Positions 8,586 through 17,508 of a stretch of DNA of 64,000 nucleotides are shown piece after piece. The DNA lies in assembly GCF_026241335.1 (NCBI RefSeq), contig NZ_JAPHAV010000001.1:868001-932000 (forward strand). The letters are read 5' to 3'. The stretch is from Ochrobactrum chromiisoli (lineage in GTDB: Bacteria > Pseudomonadota > Alphaproteobacteria > Rhizobiales > Rhizobiaceae). The stretch's first letter is position 1, and the number at the start of each line of letters is the position of its first letter. The translations under genes were made by a program, and so were the position numbers. The notes below the pieces were generated by a model. It was not told where the DNA came from. It searched no databases and saw nothing but the letters and a program-made list of their open reading frames with translations.

Positions 8586-9519
8586 CCTCGGTCGCCGTCT
8601 GCTCAAGTTCTTCTTCAGTTCGGCTTCCGCGCTGGCGATTTTCGCTGGCAATGTCATCGTGCGCAATCCTGTGCTTACAGGCGGAGCCACAGCGTTTATC
8701 GTGGTGATGGGGTTTGTTTCGGCCAATGCGCTTTGGTATCAGCCAGAAGCGCATAATGCCGTGTTTTTCAAAACCCGTGCGAATTTTGTTTTCAAGGCAA
8801 CGCCACGTGCGGTGCTGCCTGGAACGGTTGTTGATAAAAAGCATGAAACTGCCAGCATAGAAACACCACAGACAGTGCCGTCGCAATCAGTGGCGGAGAG
8901 CGCAGAATTGTCGCCTGATCGCCTGCAAGTGACAGGCTCTATTGATGAAATGCTGCCCGCTCTTGCACCAAATGCCGATCTGGAGATCGCGCGATTGCAA
9001 CAAAGATTGTTGACGCTTGGTATTTATCAAGGCGCTGTCGATGGCTTCACCGGCCCCCAGACGCGTGAGGCAATTGAGCGGTGGCAGGCACTTCAGAAGA
9101 AGCTCGGTGTTCCTGCACAAAATGCTTCGGCACAAACGCCATCGCAAGATGATGTTGCAAAGGTTATCGATCTGGCCATACCGACACCGCGTCCCGAACC
9201 TGCCGTGTTGAAAGTCAGTGAAACAGCAAATCGCGCGCCCGATCTTGCATCGCTGGAGCGTAAACCAGCGCCGCAAAAGAAGCATGCGGCATCGGCACCG
9301 GCCATTGAGCAGCAGGCAAGGATTTCCTCTCAGGATATTGTCCGCGTGCAGGCGGGCCTTAAAGCTTTCGGCAATGAAAAAGTGAGCGTTGACGGGGTTC
9401 CCGGTAAGTCGACGCAGGATGCCATTCGCGAATTCCAGAAATTGTTCAACCTGCGCGTCACGGGAGAAGTCGATGCTGCACTGATTTCCAAGATGCGCGA
9501 AATCGGGTTGATAAGCTGA
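8512..9519 (+). CDS. Membrane-anchored peptidoglycan-binding protein
   Basis: About 335 residues. A basic N-terminus and one or two hydrophobic segments (about 30-70) anchor it in the inner membrane. Two PF01471-type peptidoglycan-binding domains are visible: LQQRLLTLGIYQGAVDGFTG with TREAIERWQ (about 165-195), and VQAGLKAFG, VDGVPGKSTQDAIREFQ, LRVTGEVD (about 280-330). The link between them is Ala/Pro-rich. Start taken at ATG 8512 after GGGAGAACGG; it overlaps the kinase gene by 74 bases, so translation is coupled. A cell-wall-linked partner of the kinase is a fair guess given the operon. Confidence 0.8.
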   Translation: MTGRKTKTGNKAQSGSTRKPAKRHSLGRRLLKFFFSSASALAIFAGNVIVRNPVLTGGATAFIVVMGFVSANALWYQPEAHNAVFFKTRANFVFKATPRAVLPGTVVDKKHETASIETPQTVPSQSVAESAELSPDRLQVTGSIDEMLPALAPNADLEIARLQQRLLTLGIYQGAVDGFTGPQTREAIERWQALQKKLGVPAQNASAQTPSQDDVAKVIDLAIPTPRPEPAVLKVSETANRAPDLASLERKPAPQKKHAASAPAIEQQARISSQDIVRVQAGLKAFGNEKVSVDGVPGKSTQDAIREFQKLFNLRVTGEVDAALISKMREIGLIS

Positions 9520-9869
9520 TGCGTGTTACATCTGATTTCTGGGTGTCGGCTTTAATCCGCAGAGTGCAGGGCGAGGGCGGATTTGCCTATCTCGCGCGTC
9601 GCGGCTCCAAAGAGGCCGGTGCGATCTTCATCAAAGTCAGTTCGCGCCTTGGAACATGTGATCTATATTCGCCCGCACCGCAGACGTCTTATGATGAAGA
9701 CGATGATGGAGAACGCATGTTTTTGCGCATTCTCCACGAGGTGGATGCTCTGAAAGCAGGGGAGCGCATGGAGCGCGAAATTCGCTTTGATCCAGATCTT
9801 TGGTTGGTTGAACTGGAAGATCTGGCTGATCCGGCAAATCTATTTTCTATTTCACCGGATGATCTATAA
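9519..9869 (+). CDS. DUF1491 family protein
   Basis: A 116-residue soluble protein of typical DUF1491 length. The family core is visible: WVSALIRRV, GAIFIKV, LYSPAP, DPDLWLVELED. The function is not known. The start shares a base with the preceding stop (TGATG), so the gene forms one operon with the DivJ-like kinase and the peptidoglycan-binding protein. Its stop overlaps the convergent DUF2336 gene by six bases. Confidence 0.85.
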   Translation: MRVTSDFWVSALIRRVQGEGGFAYLARRGSKEAGAIFIKVSSRLGTCDLYSPAPQTSYDEDDDGERMFLRILHEVDALKAGERMEREIRFDPDLWLVELEDLADPANLFSISPDDL

Positions 9870-10838
9870 GTTTGATCGTGCTGTAGCGGTATTTACATCC
9901 GCGGCAGTCGCCATCTCGCGCAACTTGCTGCGCAACAGTTTCGACATGTCATCAGCCTTCCAGCGCCGCACGAGCATGACAGCTTTTTCGCGGTCAATCG
10001 AACGATACATCTGAACGAATTCGCGCAAATGATCGCGACTGGCTGCAATCGGCCCCAAAAGCGTTGACATGATCATGAAACATTCCGAAGCGGATATTCC
10101 AAGTGCGCGCAGTGCGATAGGCAGATGTGTTTGCGGCCATTGCCCGATAATGTGATCGGCGCGCTCAAAAGATACATCAAGCGAATCGGCCAGCGCCGTC
10201 CGGAAAATCTGATCATCGATGAGCAAAGCCGTATCGATAAGATATTCAGGTGCCCAGAGTGCGCTTGTACCCGAAAGCGATGACGCAAAGGGTGAGCCGT
10301 CATCCGGCTTTTCAATTGTGTATTCTGACGTGACGGTTTTTTCAGGTTCAAGGCCCGCGAGATTTTCCTGCAGGGCCAGCAATCGATTGATTGCCGGATC
10401 ATCGAAGCTGCGCAGAACATTTTTCAGCAATGGGTCGTCAGACTGCCTGCGAGCAACAGCGCGGGCATGGTCCAGCCCATTCTTGGCGATGATGTCGAGC
10501 AAATCTTCGGATCGCAAAACCGGCGAACGCAGAAGGATTGGTGCGGAAATCTCGACTGGCTCGCTTGCAAGCGAAAGAATGAGCCGGCGCGGCGCGTCTT
10601 CAATCTGAGCAAGTGCGTGGGCGGCTTGCCGTTTTCCGCGTGTGGTTGCGCGTTCAATGAGCGGAAATGCCAGATCTTCAAGCTGATGCGCATCGTGACG
10701 GCTGGGGCGTGTGATGGAGGCAAACGCAGCTATTGCAGCGCCCAGAAGGTCGTCTGCTTTGCTGCTGTCAGCTCTTGAATGTGATTGGCTCCGGTTCGCT
10801 GAAATCTCTTCCAGCACGCGGAACTGATCATTTGTCAC
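9864..10838 (-). CDS. DUF2336 domain-containing protein
   Basis: A 324-residue, helix-rich soluble protein. The first two thirds show the HEAT-like repeat pattern of DUF2336 (HQLEDLAFPLIERA, ISAPILLRSPVLRSEDL, RAVARRQ). No enzymatic motif is visible. In alphaproteobacteria such proteins are often cell-cycle associated; here two TTAACC half-sites lie upstream (10928 and 10965) and could be CtrA half-sites, though the full TTAA-N7-TTAA form is imperfect. The gene is convergent with the divJ operon. Confidence 0.8.
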   Translation of the reverse strand: MTNDQFRVLEEISANRSQSHSRADSSKADDLLGAAIAAFASITRPSRHDAHQLEDLAFPLIERATTRGKRQAAHALAQIEDAPRRLILSLASEPVEISAPILLRSPVLRSEDLLDIIAKNGLDHARAVARRQSDDPLLKNVLRSFDDPAINRLLALQENLAGLEPEKTVTSEYTIEKPDDGSPFASSLSGTSALWAPEYLIDTALLIDDQIFRTALADSLDVSFERADHIIGQWPQTHLPIALRALGISASECFMIMSTLLGPIAASRDHLREFVQMYRSIDREKAVMLVRRWKADDMSKLLRSKLREMATAADVNTATARSNL

Positions 10839-10964
10839 GCAAAATTACTCCACACGACCTAACACTACGAACGCCATTTGCCACAAGTCGGCAACCTGGA
10901 TAATAGGTATGAAGCCTTAGCAACTCATTAACCGTGCGTAAGAAAGTGTCTGTTTCGCAGGGAG

Positions 10965-11507
10965 TTAACCCGCTTCATATGGTGTGCAGTTTGCTTGTGT
11001 GAAAAAGTCTTGGACCTGCTGACCCCAGCTCGCATCAGGAACGAACCCCCGCAGGAGAACCGCACCTTCGCCGGCATTCAGTTCAATAATGATGGAACGG
11101 CCATCATTCTGCAGACCCTCGGCACGAAGCGCTGCAACACCAAGCGGATCGGCAATGATCAGATCAAGCTGCCGGTCAGTCGATACATTATCATTGAGGC
11201 TGTAAAGATTATCGCCATTGGGTGCGTAAACCGATAGCGACCAGAAAGGTAGATTGCCTTTTGCGGTGATCTGTACGGGGCCATCGGTCAGGTCAAACCG
11301 GCATGCGGCCTGTTCTATGAGTGGGTCCTGATCGCTGACAAGCCCCGATGTGTCGGAAAGCATATAGAAGCGATAAGGCTCGCCCAAAGCTTCCAGATGT
11401 GACCACGCATTCTTGCTCGAATAAAGCGGAACCAGCAACAACACCGCAATATGCACGATTGCAGCGCCGACCAGACCAAGCACCAACAGGCGGAGCACCT
11501 TAGCCAC
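10965..11507 (-). CDS. DUF1254 family membrane-anchored protein
   Basis: A 180-residue protein with one N-terminal membrane segment (VLRLLVLGLVGAAIVHIAVLLLV, in parts: VLRLLVLGLVG, about 4-26) and a beta-rich extracytoplasmic domain (FWSLSVYAPNGDNLYSLN). This looks like the short rhizobial form of DUF1254, here next to a separate DUF1214 gene; in larger proteins the two domains are fused. Function unknown. The start overlaps the upstream DUF1214 gene by eight bases, so the pair is coupled. The order PBP1a, DUF1214, DUF1254 suggests one leftward operon. Confidence 0.75.
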   Translation of the reverse strand: MAKVLRLLVLGLVGAAIVHIAVLLLVPLYSSKNAWSHLEALGEPYRFYMLSDTSGLVSDQDPLIEQAACRFDLTDGPVQITAKGNLPFWSLSVYAPNGDNLYSLNDNVSTDRQLDLIIADPLGVAALRAEGLQNDGRSIIIELNAGEGAVLLRGFVPDASWGQQVQDFFTQANCTPYEAG

Positions 11508-12096
11508 GACAAGCCTCCCGTCCGGTAATTGGCAGAATGCGTGGCATGACGAGATCAGTCAGCCCGGACGAACTTGCAGCCGGTGTATCATAAAGTGTCA
11601 TGACAAGCACGAAACTGCCACTGCCTTCAACGGGCAGCCAGTTATCCGGGCTGGCATCTGGCCCCACTGTGATCTGAATGCTGCCGTCATTGTCATAAAG
11701 CACTTCACGTGAGTGCAGCGCAGGTTGCAGACCTTCGCGGGGGGGAAGCGGCTCAAGGTTCGGATCGGCCGGATAGAGCGTCCAGAAACGTGCCGGTGGT
11801 GTCAGTCCGGTAAGGCGATAACTGCACCCGCGCCGCAATTCCGCTCCATGGCTATCACGACGCGCATAAAACGGTAGCCCTTCAGCTGTTCCGAGTGCAA
11901 GCGAGGCTTTGCGCGCGGCGCGCGCCTTTGAATAAGGATCGGCCTGACTGGTACCGGAGGCGGGGTAGGCATTCCACGCGTCAAGCTGCAATTCACCGAA
12001 CCCGTCAAAATGGTCCAGCGTATAATCGGTCACCCATATACCGCCGCCAATTGCAATCGTGAGCACGGCCAGAACTTTGAGAATTGTTTTCAGCAT
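11500..12096 (-). CDS. DUF1214 domain-containing membrane-anchored protein
   Basis: About 198 residues. An N-terminal membrane segment (TILKVLAVLTIAIGGGIWV) is followed by a DUF1214 core: AEGLPFYARRDSHGAELR, YRLTGLTPPARFWTL, and YDNDGSIQITVG. Start taken at ATG 12096, which lies just after the PBP stop; an upstream ATG at 12135 would overlap that gene by 32 bases. Partner of the DUF1254 protein. Function unknown; periplasmic location follows from the anchor. Confidence 0.75.
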   Translation of the reverse strand: MLKTILKVLAVLTIAIGGGIWVTDYTLDHFDGFGELQLDAWNAYPASGTSQADPYSKARAARKASLALGTAEGLPFYARRDSHGAELRRGCSYRLTGLTPPARFWTLYPADPNLEPLPPREGLQPALHSREVLYDNDGSIQITVGPDASPDNWLPVEGSGSFVLVMTLYDTPAASSSGLTDLVMPRILPITGREACRG

Positions 12097-12103
12097 TCTG
12101 GAC

Positions 12104-14263
12104 TCAAAGAACCGATATTTTTGTTCGTCCCGCAAGCGAGGGAACGGGCGGCGAACTGAGGAATTTGTCGCGCAGCTCTTTAAGCGTTTTTGTCGCGGCG
12201 GGTGAGAGAACGCGCGGTGGAGCGGCCATCATTTCCTGCGGGCTTGCCGTTGCCGCAAGCGTTGCCTGGGGCGTCTTTGCAGGGGCGGGGAAGGCAGGCG
12301 TGATACCGGGTATTGGCTTTAGCTCGATATTCTGATGCGCGTAATTCATCATGCGCTGCCATGCCATCGCAGGCAGAACGCCACCGGTAAGCTCTTTCAT
12401 CGGCGTGAAATTATCATTGCCGAACCAGACTGCGGCTGTGAAATTTCCGGTGAAGCCGACAAACCATGCATCGCGATAGTTCTGCGTCGTGCCTGTTTTG
12501 CCGCCAACCCGCGTCATGGAAAGGGCTGCGCGGCGTGCCGTACCGCGTTCTGGCACCTGCACAAGCATTGAGTTCATCTCAAACGCTGCTTTTTCGGACA
12601 GCGCACGATGCGGCTTTGGTGCATCGCGGGTAAAATCCCATAACACTTTTCCATCTGCCGATATGATCTGCGTAAAGCCATGGCGATTGCCAGCCATTCC
12701 GCCATTGGGAAAGACGTTAAAGCCGGTTGCCTGATCCATCACCGTCATTTCCGATGTGCCGAGCACCATGGTTTTATGCGAAGAAATGGTTGATTCCACC
12801 CCCATGGCTTTTGCAAGTGCAACAATGGGGGCAGTTGTGAGATGATCGCGCGCAAGGCGCACAGGCACCGAATTGAGCGAGCGCACAAGTGCTGTTGTGA
12901 GATCAACGCGTCCGGCAAAGCTGCGGCCATAATTGCGTGGTGACCAGTTGCCCCAACTAATCGGTGCATCGGAAACGACCGTGCTTGGCGTCAGACCTTT
13001 TTCCATCGCGGCCGCATAGACATAAGGCTTGAAGGACGATCCTGCCTGCCGCAGCGCTTTGGTTGCGCGATTAAACTGGCTTTCGCCATAGTCGCGCCCA
13101 CCGACAAGCGCACGCACCGAACCGTCATTGGCTATGACGACGGTGGCTGCTTCCGAGACATTATACTCTTTGCCATTCTGGCGCAGATAGAATTCGAGCG
13201 ATTCCTCAGCTGCTTTCTGAATGTTGCGGTCGAGTGTCGTGCGTACGGTGAGCGTACGCTGGGGAAGTTTTCCTGCAACTTTTTTGACTTCTTCGAAGGC
13301 CCAGTCCAGGAAATAGTCGGGGCTTTCATTTTTTGCACGGTCGATGATGCTGGCAGGGTTGCGGCGCGCAACAGCCACCTGGCCATTGCTCATGAAGCCG
13401 CTTTCAACCATGTTGGAAAGCACCACATTGGCGCGTGCGCGTGCCGCAGGCAGATTGACATGCGGTGCGAATTTCGCAGGCGCTTTGAAAAGCCCGGCCA
13501 GCATGGCGGCTTCCGCAAGAGTGACATCTTTGACGTTTTTACCGAAATAAAACTCGGAGGCAGCAGCAATCCCGAATGTACCGCCCCCCATATAAGCGCG
13601 GTCGAGATACAGTTGGAGAATCTCTTTCTTGGTGAGATTGCTTTCAAGCCAAAGGGCGAGGAAAGCTTCCTTGATCTTGCGTTCAATCGTCCGCTCATTC
13701 GAAAGAAACAGGTTCTTGGCAAGCTGCTGCGTGAGGGTCGAGCCGCCTTGCACCACGCCATTGGCACGCAGATTCTGATTGAGCGCGCGGCTGAGCCCCC
13801 AGAAATCAATGCCATAATGATCGAAAAAGCGACGATCTTCCGTACCAAGCACTGCTTTGATGACATGATCGGGCAGTTCATCAATCGGCACTGCCTGGCG
13901 ATGCAAAATCCCGCGTTGGCCTATTTCATTGCCATATCGATCGAGAAAGGTGACGGCATAGTCATCCTGCGCACGCCAGTCTTTTTTGGTTTCTTCAAAA
14001 GCTGGAAGTGCAAGTCCGAGCATAAGGACGGCGCCAATCGTGCCAAGCGTAAAGCCTTCATCCAGCACTTCCACGACCAGACGTCGAAAGCCGCGAACAC
14101 GAAATCTGCGCGAGAAAATAGTGATATTTTCCCACCATTCACGTGTATGAGAACGCAGATTATAGAGGCCGGAATCGATCCAGGCATCAAGTCCTATAAG
14201 CCGGGAAACCCGGAAGGGCCGGCGGCTTTTTTTGTTAGAACTTTCATCGGCCGTTTTACGCAT
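12104..14263 (-). CDS. Class A penicillin-binding protein (PBP1A-type glycosyltransferase/transpeptidase)
   Basis: A 719-residue bifunctional cell-wall synthase. A cytoplasmic basic N-terminus is followed by a membrane segment (about 71-90). The glycosyltransferase domain carries the catalytic Glu142 in GTEDRRFF and the GGSTLTQQLAKN motif; the transpeptidase domain has SSFK (Ser409), SLN (about 462) and KTGTT. It polymerises and cross-links peptidoglycan from lipid II at the inner membrane. The C-terminus is Ala/Pro-rich. Transcribed leftward with the DUF1214/DUF1254 pair 8 bases or so downstream. A long frame on the other strand (13460-14320) is a shadow. Confidence 0.93.
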   Translation of the reverse strand: MRKTADESSNKKSRRPFRVSRLIGLDAWIDSGLYNLRSHTREWWENITIFSRRFRVRGFRRLVVEVLDEGFTLGTIGAVLMLGLALPAFEETKKDWRAQDDYAVTFLDRYGNEIGQRGILHRQAVPIDELPDHVIKAVLGTEDRRFFDHYGIDFWGLSRALNQNLRANGVVQGGSTLTQQLAKNLFLSNERTIERKIKEAFLALWLESNLTKKEILQLYLDRAYMGGGTFGIAAASEFYFGKNVKDVTLAEAAMLAGLFKAPAKFAPHVNLPAARARANVVLSNMVESGFMSNGQVAVARRNPASIIDRAKNESPDYFLDWAFEEVKKVAGKLPQRTLTVRTTLDRNIQKAAEESLEFYLRQNGKEYNVSEAATVVIANDGSVRALVGGRDYGESQFNRATKALRQAGSSFKPYVYAAAMEKGLTPSTVVSDAPISWGNWSPRNYGRSFAGRVDLTTALVRSLNSVPVRLARDHLTTAPIVALAKAMGVESTISSHKTMVLGTSEMTVMDQATGFNVFPNGGMAGNRHGFTQIISADGKVLWDFTRDAPKPHRALSEKAAFEMNSMLVQVPERGTARRAALSMTRVGGKTGTTQNYRDAWFVGFTGNFTAAVWFGNDNFTPMKELTGGVLPAMAWQRMMNYAHQNIELKPIPGITPAFPAPAKTPQATLAATASPQEMMAAPPRVLSPAATKTLKELRDKFLSSPPVPSLAGRTKISVL

Positions 14264-14579
14264 GAACTCTACTTTAAAGCCGTAAAATTTATGAAACGAG
14301 CGAAACCTGCTCGCGGATAATAGCAGATTAATAAGTTATAACTCATTTTAATTCGTAAACAGAGTCGACAAAAGTCGATATGAAAAAAATCATAAATAGG
14401 AAAATAGTCCTTGACGGCGTAACGGTGCTTTGCTACCAATTAGATACGGTCAAGAAATTGTGACTGATACCGATGAGAGCTTCGATACCCCCGGCTTTTA
14501 TCGATATTTACAAAACCCCGGAAGCAACGCGCTTTCGGGGTTTTGCATGAAAAGAGGTTAAACCTGACGGATATGGCCG
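14264..14579. other. Intergenic region between PBP gene and the GTA cluster
   Basis: AT-rich and without a convincing gene. It holds a promoter-like TTGACG (14411-14416), a terminator-like hairpin (14511-14545), and two very short ATG frames (14380-14463, 27 codons, and 14472-14549). It should contain the promoter of the GTA cluster and that of the divergent PBP gene. No clear CtrA site (TTAA-N7-TTAA) was seen. Confidence 0.4.
14511..14545 (+). terminator. Terminator-like hairpin just before the GTA cluster
   Basis: Arms CAAAACCCCGGAAG (14511-14524) and CTTTCGGGGTTTTG (14532-14545) pair with one mismatch around a 7-base loop. The tail is TTTTG, weak but usable. It lies 35 bases upstream of the first GTA gene and downstream of a possible promoter, so it could end a small RNA or attenuate GTA transcription. 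Confidence 0.6.
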
Positions 14580-15068
14580 TTGAAGACGCAAAAAAATGAC
14601 GCGGACCGCGAGGCGCAGGTCAGGCTGGCTTTTTGCCTGCAAATAAAACATGAAATCACCCCTGCGGATATTGCGCAGGTGATGGGCATCACGGAAAAAA
14701 ACTATCGGATTCGTCTCGGGCGTCTCAATCTGGATGATAAAATTGTCAGCAAGCCGTCTGCCAGTGAAACGGCTTTGCAAAGATTGCAGGCAGAACTCAA
14801 TAAATTAATTGATGGCGATGATTTGCCGGACAAAAGCAAGGCTGAAGCCCTGATGGCACTGGCCAAGGCTGTGAAAACCGTTGGCGAGCTTGTTGCTGAA
14901 ACACAGACTGCTGAAGGGGACACGGTGACATCCGTTGCAAGCCTTCACGAGGTTCGACAGGCGCTTATCCGCATAGACAGGAGAATTGAAGATCTTGCTC
15001 AAAGGCGCGCGCGGGACATCTTGGGGCGCGGACTTGACGCAAAATCAGATATTGGCAGCGGATTGTGA
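14580..15068 (+). CDS. GTA small terminase (g1-like)
   Basis: A 162-residue protein in the position of RcGTA g1, now known as the small terminase that binds the large terminase for headful DNA packaging. The N-terminal part looks like a helix-turn-helix (ITPADIAQVMGITEKNYRIR), the middle is helical, and the C-terminus is charged (RIDRRIEDLAQRRARD). Start is TTG 14580. An ATG at 14573 in another frame ends after eight codons at a run of seven A; loss of one A would fuse it to this frame, so the real or ancestral start may be there. The 3' end overlaps the large terminase gene by 83 bases. Confidence 0.7.
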   Translation: MKTQKNDADREAQVRLAFCLQIKHEITPADIAQVMGITEKNYRIRLGRLNLDDKIVSKPSASETALQRLQAELNKLIDGDDLPDKSKAEALMALAKAVKTVGELVAETQTAEGDTVTSVASLHEVRQALIRIDRRIEDLAQRRARDILGRGLDAKSDIGSGL

Positions 15069-16287
15069 ATGGCTGATCAGGGCGCGTGATGCGCAATTGC
15101 CACCATTTGGTGACTGGCGGACTTGGCTTATTCTGGGCGGACGTGGCTCGGGAAAAACGAGGGCAGGGGCGGAATGGGCATCGGGGATGGCATTGGGATT
15201 GGCACCTTTCTCGCAGAAAGCATGCGGACATATTGCGCTGGTCGGCGAAACTTTCGCCGATGCGCGTGAGGTGATGGTCGATGGCCCTTCCGGCATTTTA
15301 TCGGTGTCGCGCATTTCGCGTCCCCGTTATGAAACAACGCGCAGGCGACTGCTGTGGGACAATGGGGCCGTGGCGTCTCTTTATACATCAGAAGATCCAG
15401 ATGGCTTGCGTGGGCCGCAGTTTGATGCCGCATGGTGCGATGAGCTTGCAAAGTGGAAAAACCCGCAAGCCACATGGGACATGCTGCAATTCGGGCTTCG
15501 ACTGGGAGACTTCCCACGTCAGGTGGTGACGACAACACCGAGGGCAGTGCCATTGTTGAAGGCGCTGATGACAGACAGTTCTGTAACCATGACGCATATG
15601 CGCACCGCGGAGAATGCAGCGCATCTGGCTGTTGGCTTTATGGAGACTATCAATCAACGCTATGCGGGAACCCGCCTTGGACGACAGGAACTCGATGGCG
15701 AATTGATTGAGGAGCGCGCAGGCGCTTTGTGGTCGCGTGAGCGGATCGAACAGTGTTTTGAACCCAAAGCCCCTGAGCTTGAGCGTATTCTGATCGCTGT
15801 TGATCCGCCTGCATCATCCAACAAATCGTCGGATGCCTGCGGAATCGTTGTGGCCGGGATTGATGAAAATGGCTTTGCGCATGTGTTGGCTGATGAAAGC
15901 ATGAATATGGCCAAGCCGCATCAATGGGCGCGGCGTGCAATCGCACTTTATCATTCTTATGAGGCCGATGCGATTTTGGCCGAGGTCAATCAGGGCGGTG
16001 AAATGGTTGCCGCCGTTCTGTCGGCCGAAGATGCCACCGTTCCGGTGCTGATGCGGCATGCATCGCGCGGCAAATGGCTGCGCGCCGAGCCGGTGGCGGC
16101 CCTTTATGAACAGGATCGTGTTCGTCATGCAGGACGCTTTGCAGCACTTGAAGATGAAATGTGTGATTTCGCACCCGAAGGTCTGTCCACCGGGCGCTCG
16201 CCGGACCGTCTTGATGCCCTTGTCTGGGCGCTGACCGAACTCATGCTCGGTCACGACCGAAAGCCGCGTATCAGGCGTTTCGGATAA
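14986..16287 (+). CDS. GTA terminase large subunit (g2)
   Basis: A 433-residue packaging ATPase-nuclease. Walker A is GGRGSGKTRAGAEWA (about 51-65), a Walker-B-like AAWCDELAKW follows at about 150, with the TTTPRAVPLLKAL coupling motif. The nuclease domain shows AVDPPAS, a central EVNQGG and the RSPDRLDALVWALTEL end. It cuts and pumps DNA into the prohead; in GTAs packaging is headful and not sequence-specific. Start TTG 14986 lies inside the g1 frame and gives a family-like N-terminus (LTQNQILAADCEWLIRARD). Followed by the portal gene after 27 bases. Confidence 0.93.
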   Translation: MKILLKGARGTSWGADLTQNQILAADCEWLIRARDAQLPPFGDWRTWLILGGRGSGKTRAGAEWASGMALGLAPFSQKACGHIALVGETFADAREVMVDGPSGILSVSRISRPRYETTRRRLLWDNGAVASLYTSEDPDGLRGPQFDAAWCDELAKWKNPQATWDMLQFGLRLGDFPRQVVTTTPRAVPLLKALMTDSSVTMTHMRTAENAAHLAVGFMETINQRYAGTRLGRQELDGELIEERAGALWSRERIEQCFEPKAPELERILIAVDPPASSNKSSDACGIVVAGIDENGFAHVLADESMNMAKPHQWARRAIALYHSYEADAILAEVNQGGEMVAAVLSAEDATVPVLMRHASRGKWLRAEPVAALYEQDRVRHAGRFAALEDEMCDFAPEGLSTGRSPDRLDALVWALTELMLGHDRKPRIRRFG

Positions 16288-16314
16288 CATTTACACTGAT
16301 TGGAGAGCCGATAT

Positions 16315-17508
16315 ATGGCGTGGAATTTGCCGTGGCGTAGAAATGCCGGGAAGGCAGCCTCATATTCTGATGCGGGACGTGAGCGCAAAAACACGAATGG
16401 CTTTGTGGCCCTTCATATGGAACGCGGACCATCCTGGATAGCGCGGGATTATACATCATTGGCGCGCGAAGGGTTTATGCGTAATCCGGTGGCGCATCGT
16501 TGCGTTCGGCTGATCGCCGAAGCGGCCAGCAATGTGCCGTGGCTGCTTTATGAGGGCACGACCGAGCATGAAGTTCATCCGCTGCTTGATCTTGTGGCGC
16601 GCCCCCAGAGTGGTCTGGATGGAAGCAGTTTTTTTGAACGGCTTTATGGCCATTTGCTGATTTCAGGAAATGCTTATGTGGAGCGTGTTGCTCTTCCAAG
16701 CGGAAACAGCGAGTTGCATTTGCTCAGGCCTGAAAGGGTGACGCTAGAAACATCGAATGATGGATGGCCGCAATCGCTGGTCTATCGTTCAGGCAATACA
16801 AGCCGAGTGGTGTCTCTTTCAGGCGAGGCATCCTCTGGCCTGCATCTGAAACTGTTTCATCCACTGGATGATCATTATGGTTTTCCGCCGCTTGAAGCGG
16901 CTTTAATGGCGCTTGATCTGCATAATGCAGCAGGTGCCTGGAACAAGGCTCTGCTTGATAATTCCGCACGGCCTTCCGGCGCGTTAGTCTACGCACCAAA
17001 AGATGGTGGCAATCTGACGGAAGAGCAGTTTGATCGCCTGAAAACCGAGCTTGAAGAAGGCTACACAGGGGCCTCAGGGGCGGGGCGACCATTGCTTCTT
17101 GAAGGCGGACTGGACTGGAAAGCCATGGGCTATAGCCCGCAGGATATGGATTTTATCGAAGCCAAAAATGGTGCCGCACGCGATATTGCGCTGGCATTTG
17201 GCGTGCCGCCGATGCTGCTCGGTATTCCGGGTGATAACACATATGCAAATTATGCCGAAGCCAATCGCGCCTTCTATCGCCTGACTGTTCTGCCGCTGAT
17301 CAACCGGACTGCCAAGGCCTTTGGCTGTTGGCTGGGCCCACTGTTTGGCGGCGATCTGCGGCTAGAGCATGACATTGACCAGATCGAAGGGTTGTCGCTC
17401 GAACGGGAGTCGCTCTGGCGGCGTGTGTCAGAAGCCTCATTTCTTAGCGATGACGAAAAACGCGATGCGGTTGGCTATCAGCTGCGCGCAGAAAGGAGAG
17501 TGCCATGA
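16315..17508 (+). CDS. GTA portal protein, HK97 family (g3)
   Basis: About 397 residues, the usual HK97 portal size. Recognisable parts are the N-terminal NPVAHRCVRLIAEAASNVPW, the LLISGNAYVERV strand, HPLDDHYGFPPLEAA, DNSARPSGAL, and the GVPPMLLGIPGDNTYANYAEA motif. It forms the dodecameric ring through which DNA enters. ATG 16315 is preceded by GGAG at 16302-16305; the upstream TTG 16300 lacks a site. Its stop overlaps the next start in ATGA. Confidence 0.93.
   Translation: MAWNLPWRRNAGKAASYSDAGRERKNTNGFVALHMERGPSWIARDYTSLAREGFMRNPVAHRCVRLIAEAASNVPWLLYEGTTEHEVHPLLDLVARPQSGLDGSSFFERLYGHLLISGNAYVERVALPSGNSELHLLRPERVTLETSNDGWPQSLVYRSGNTSRVVSLSGEASSGLHLKLFHPLDDHYGFPPLEAALMALDLHNAAGAWNKALLDNSARPSGALVYAPKDGGNLTEEQFDRLKTELEEGYTGASGAGRPLLLEGGLDWKAMGYSPQDMDFIEAKNGAARDIALAFGVPPMLLGIPGDNTYANYAEANRAFYRLTVLPLINRTAKAFGCWLGPLFGGDLRLEHDIDQIEGLSLERESLWRRVSEASFLSDDEKRDAVGYQLRAERRVP

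Noticed and set aside
10928-10942. CtrA site TTAA-N7-TAAG upstream of DUF2336
   Set aside because: The second half is imperfect; only the half-site TTAACC is good, not enough to list as a site.
13460-14320. 286-codon frame opposite the PBP gene
   Set aside because: Entirely antisense to a well-supported penicillin-binding protein with intact motifs; sequence has no domain.
14380-14463. 27-codon frame (MKKIINRKIV...) upstream of the GTA cluster
   Set aside because: Too short to judge, no ribosome site, and in the presumed leader region; mentioned only as context.
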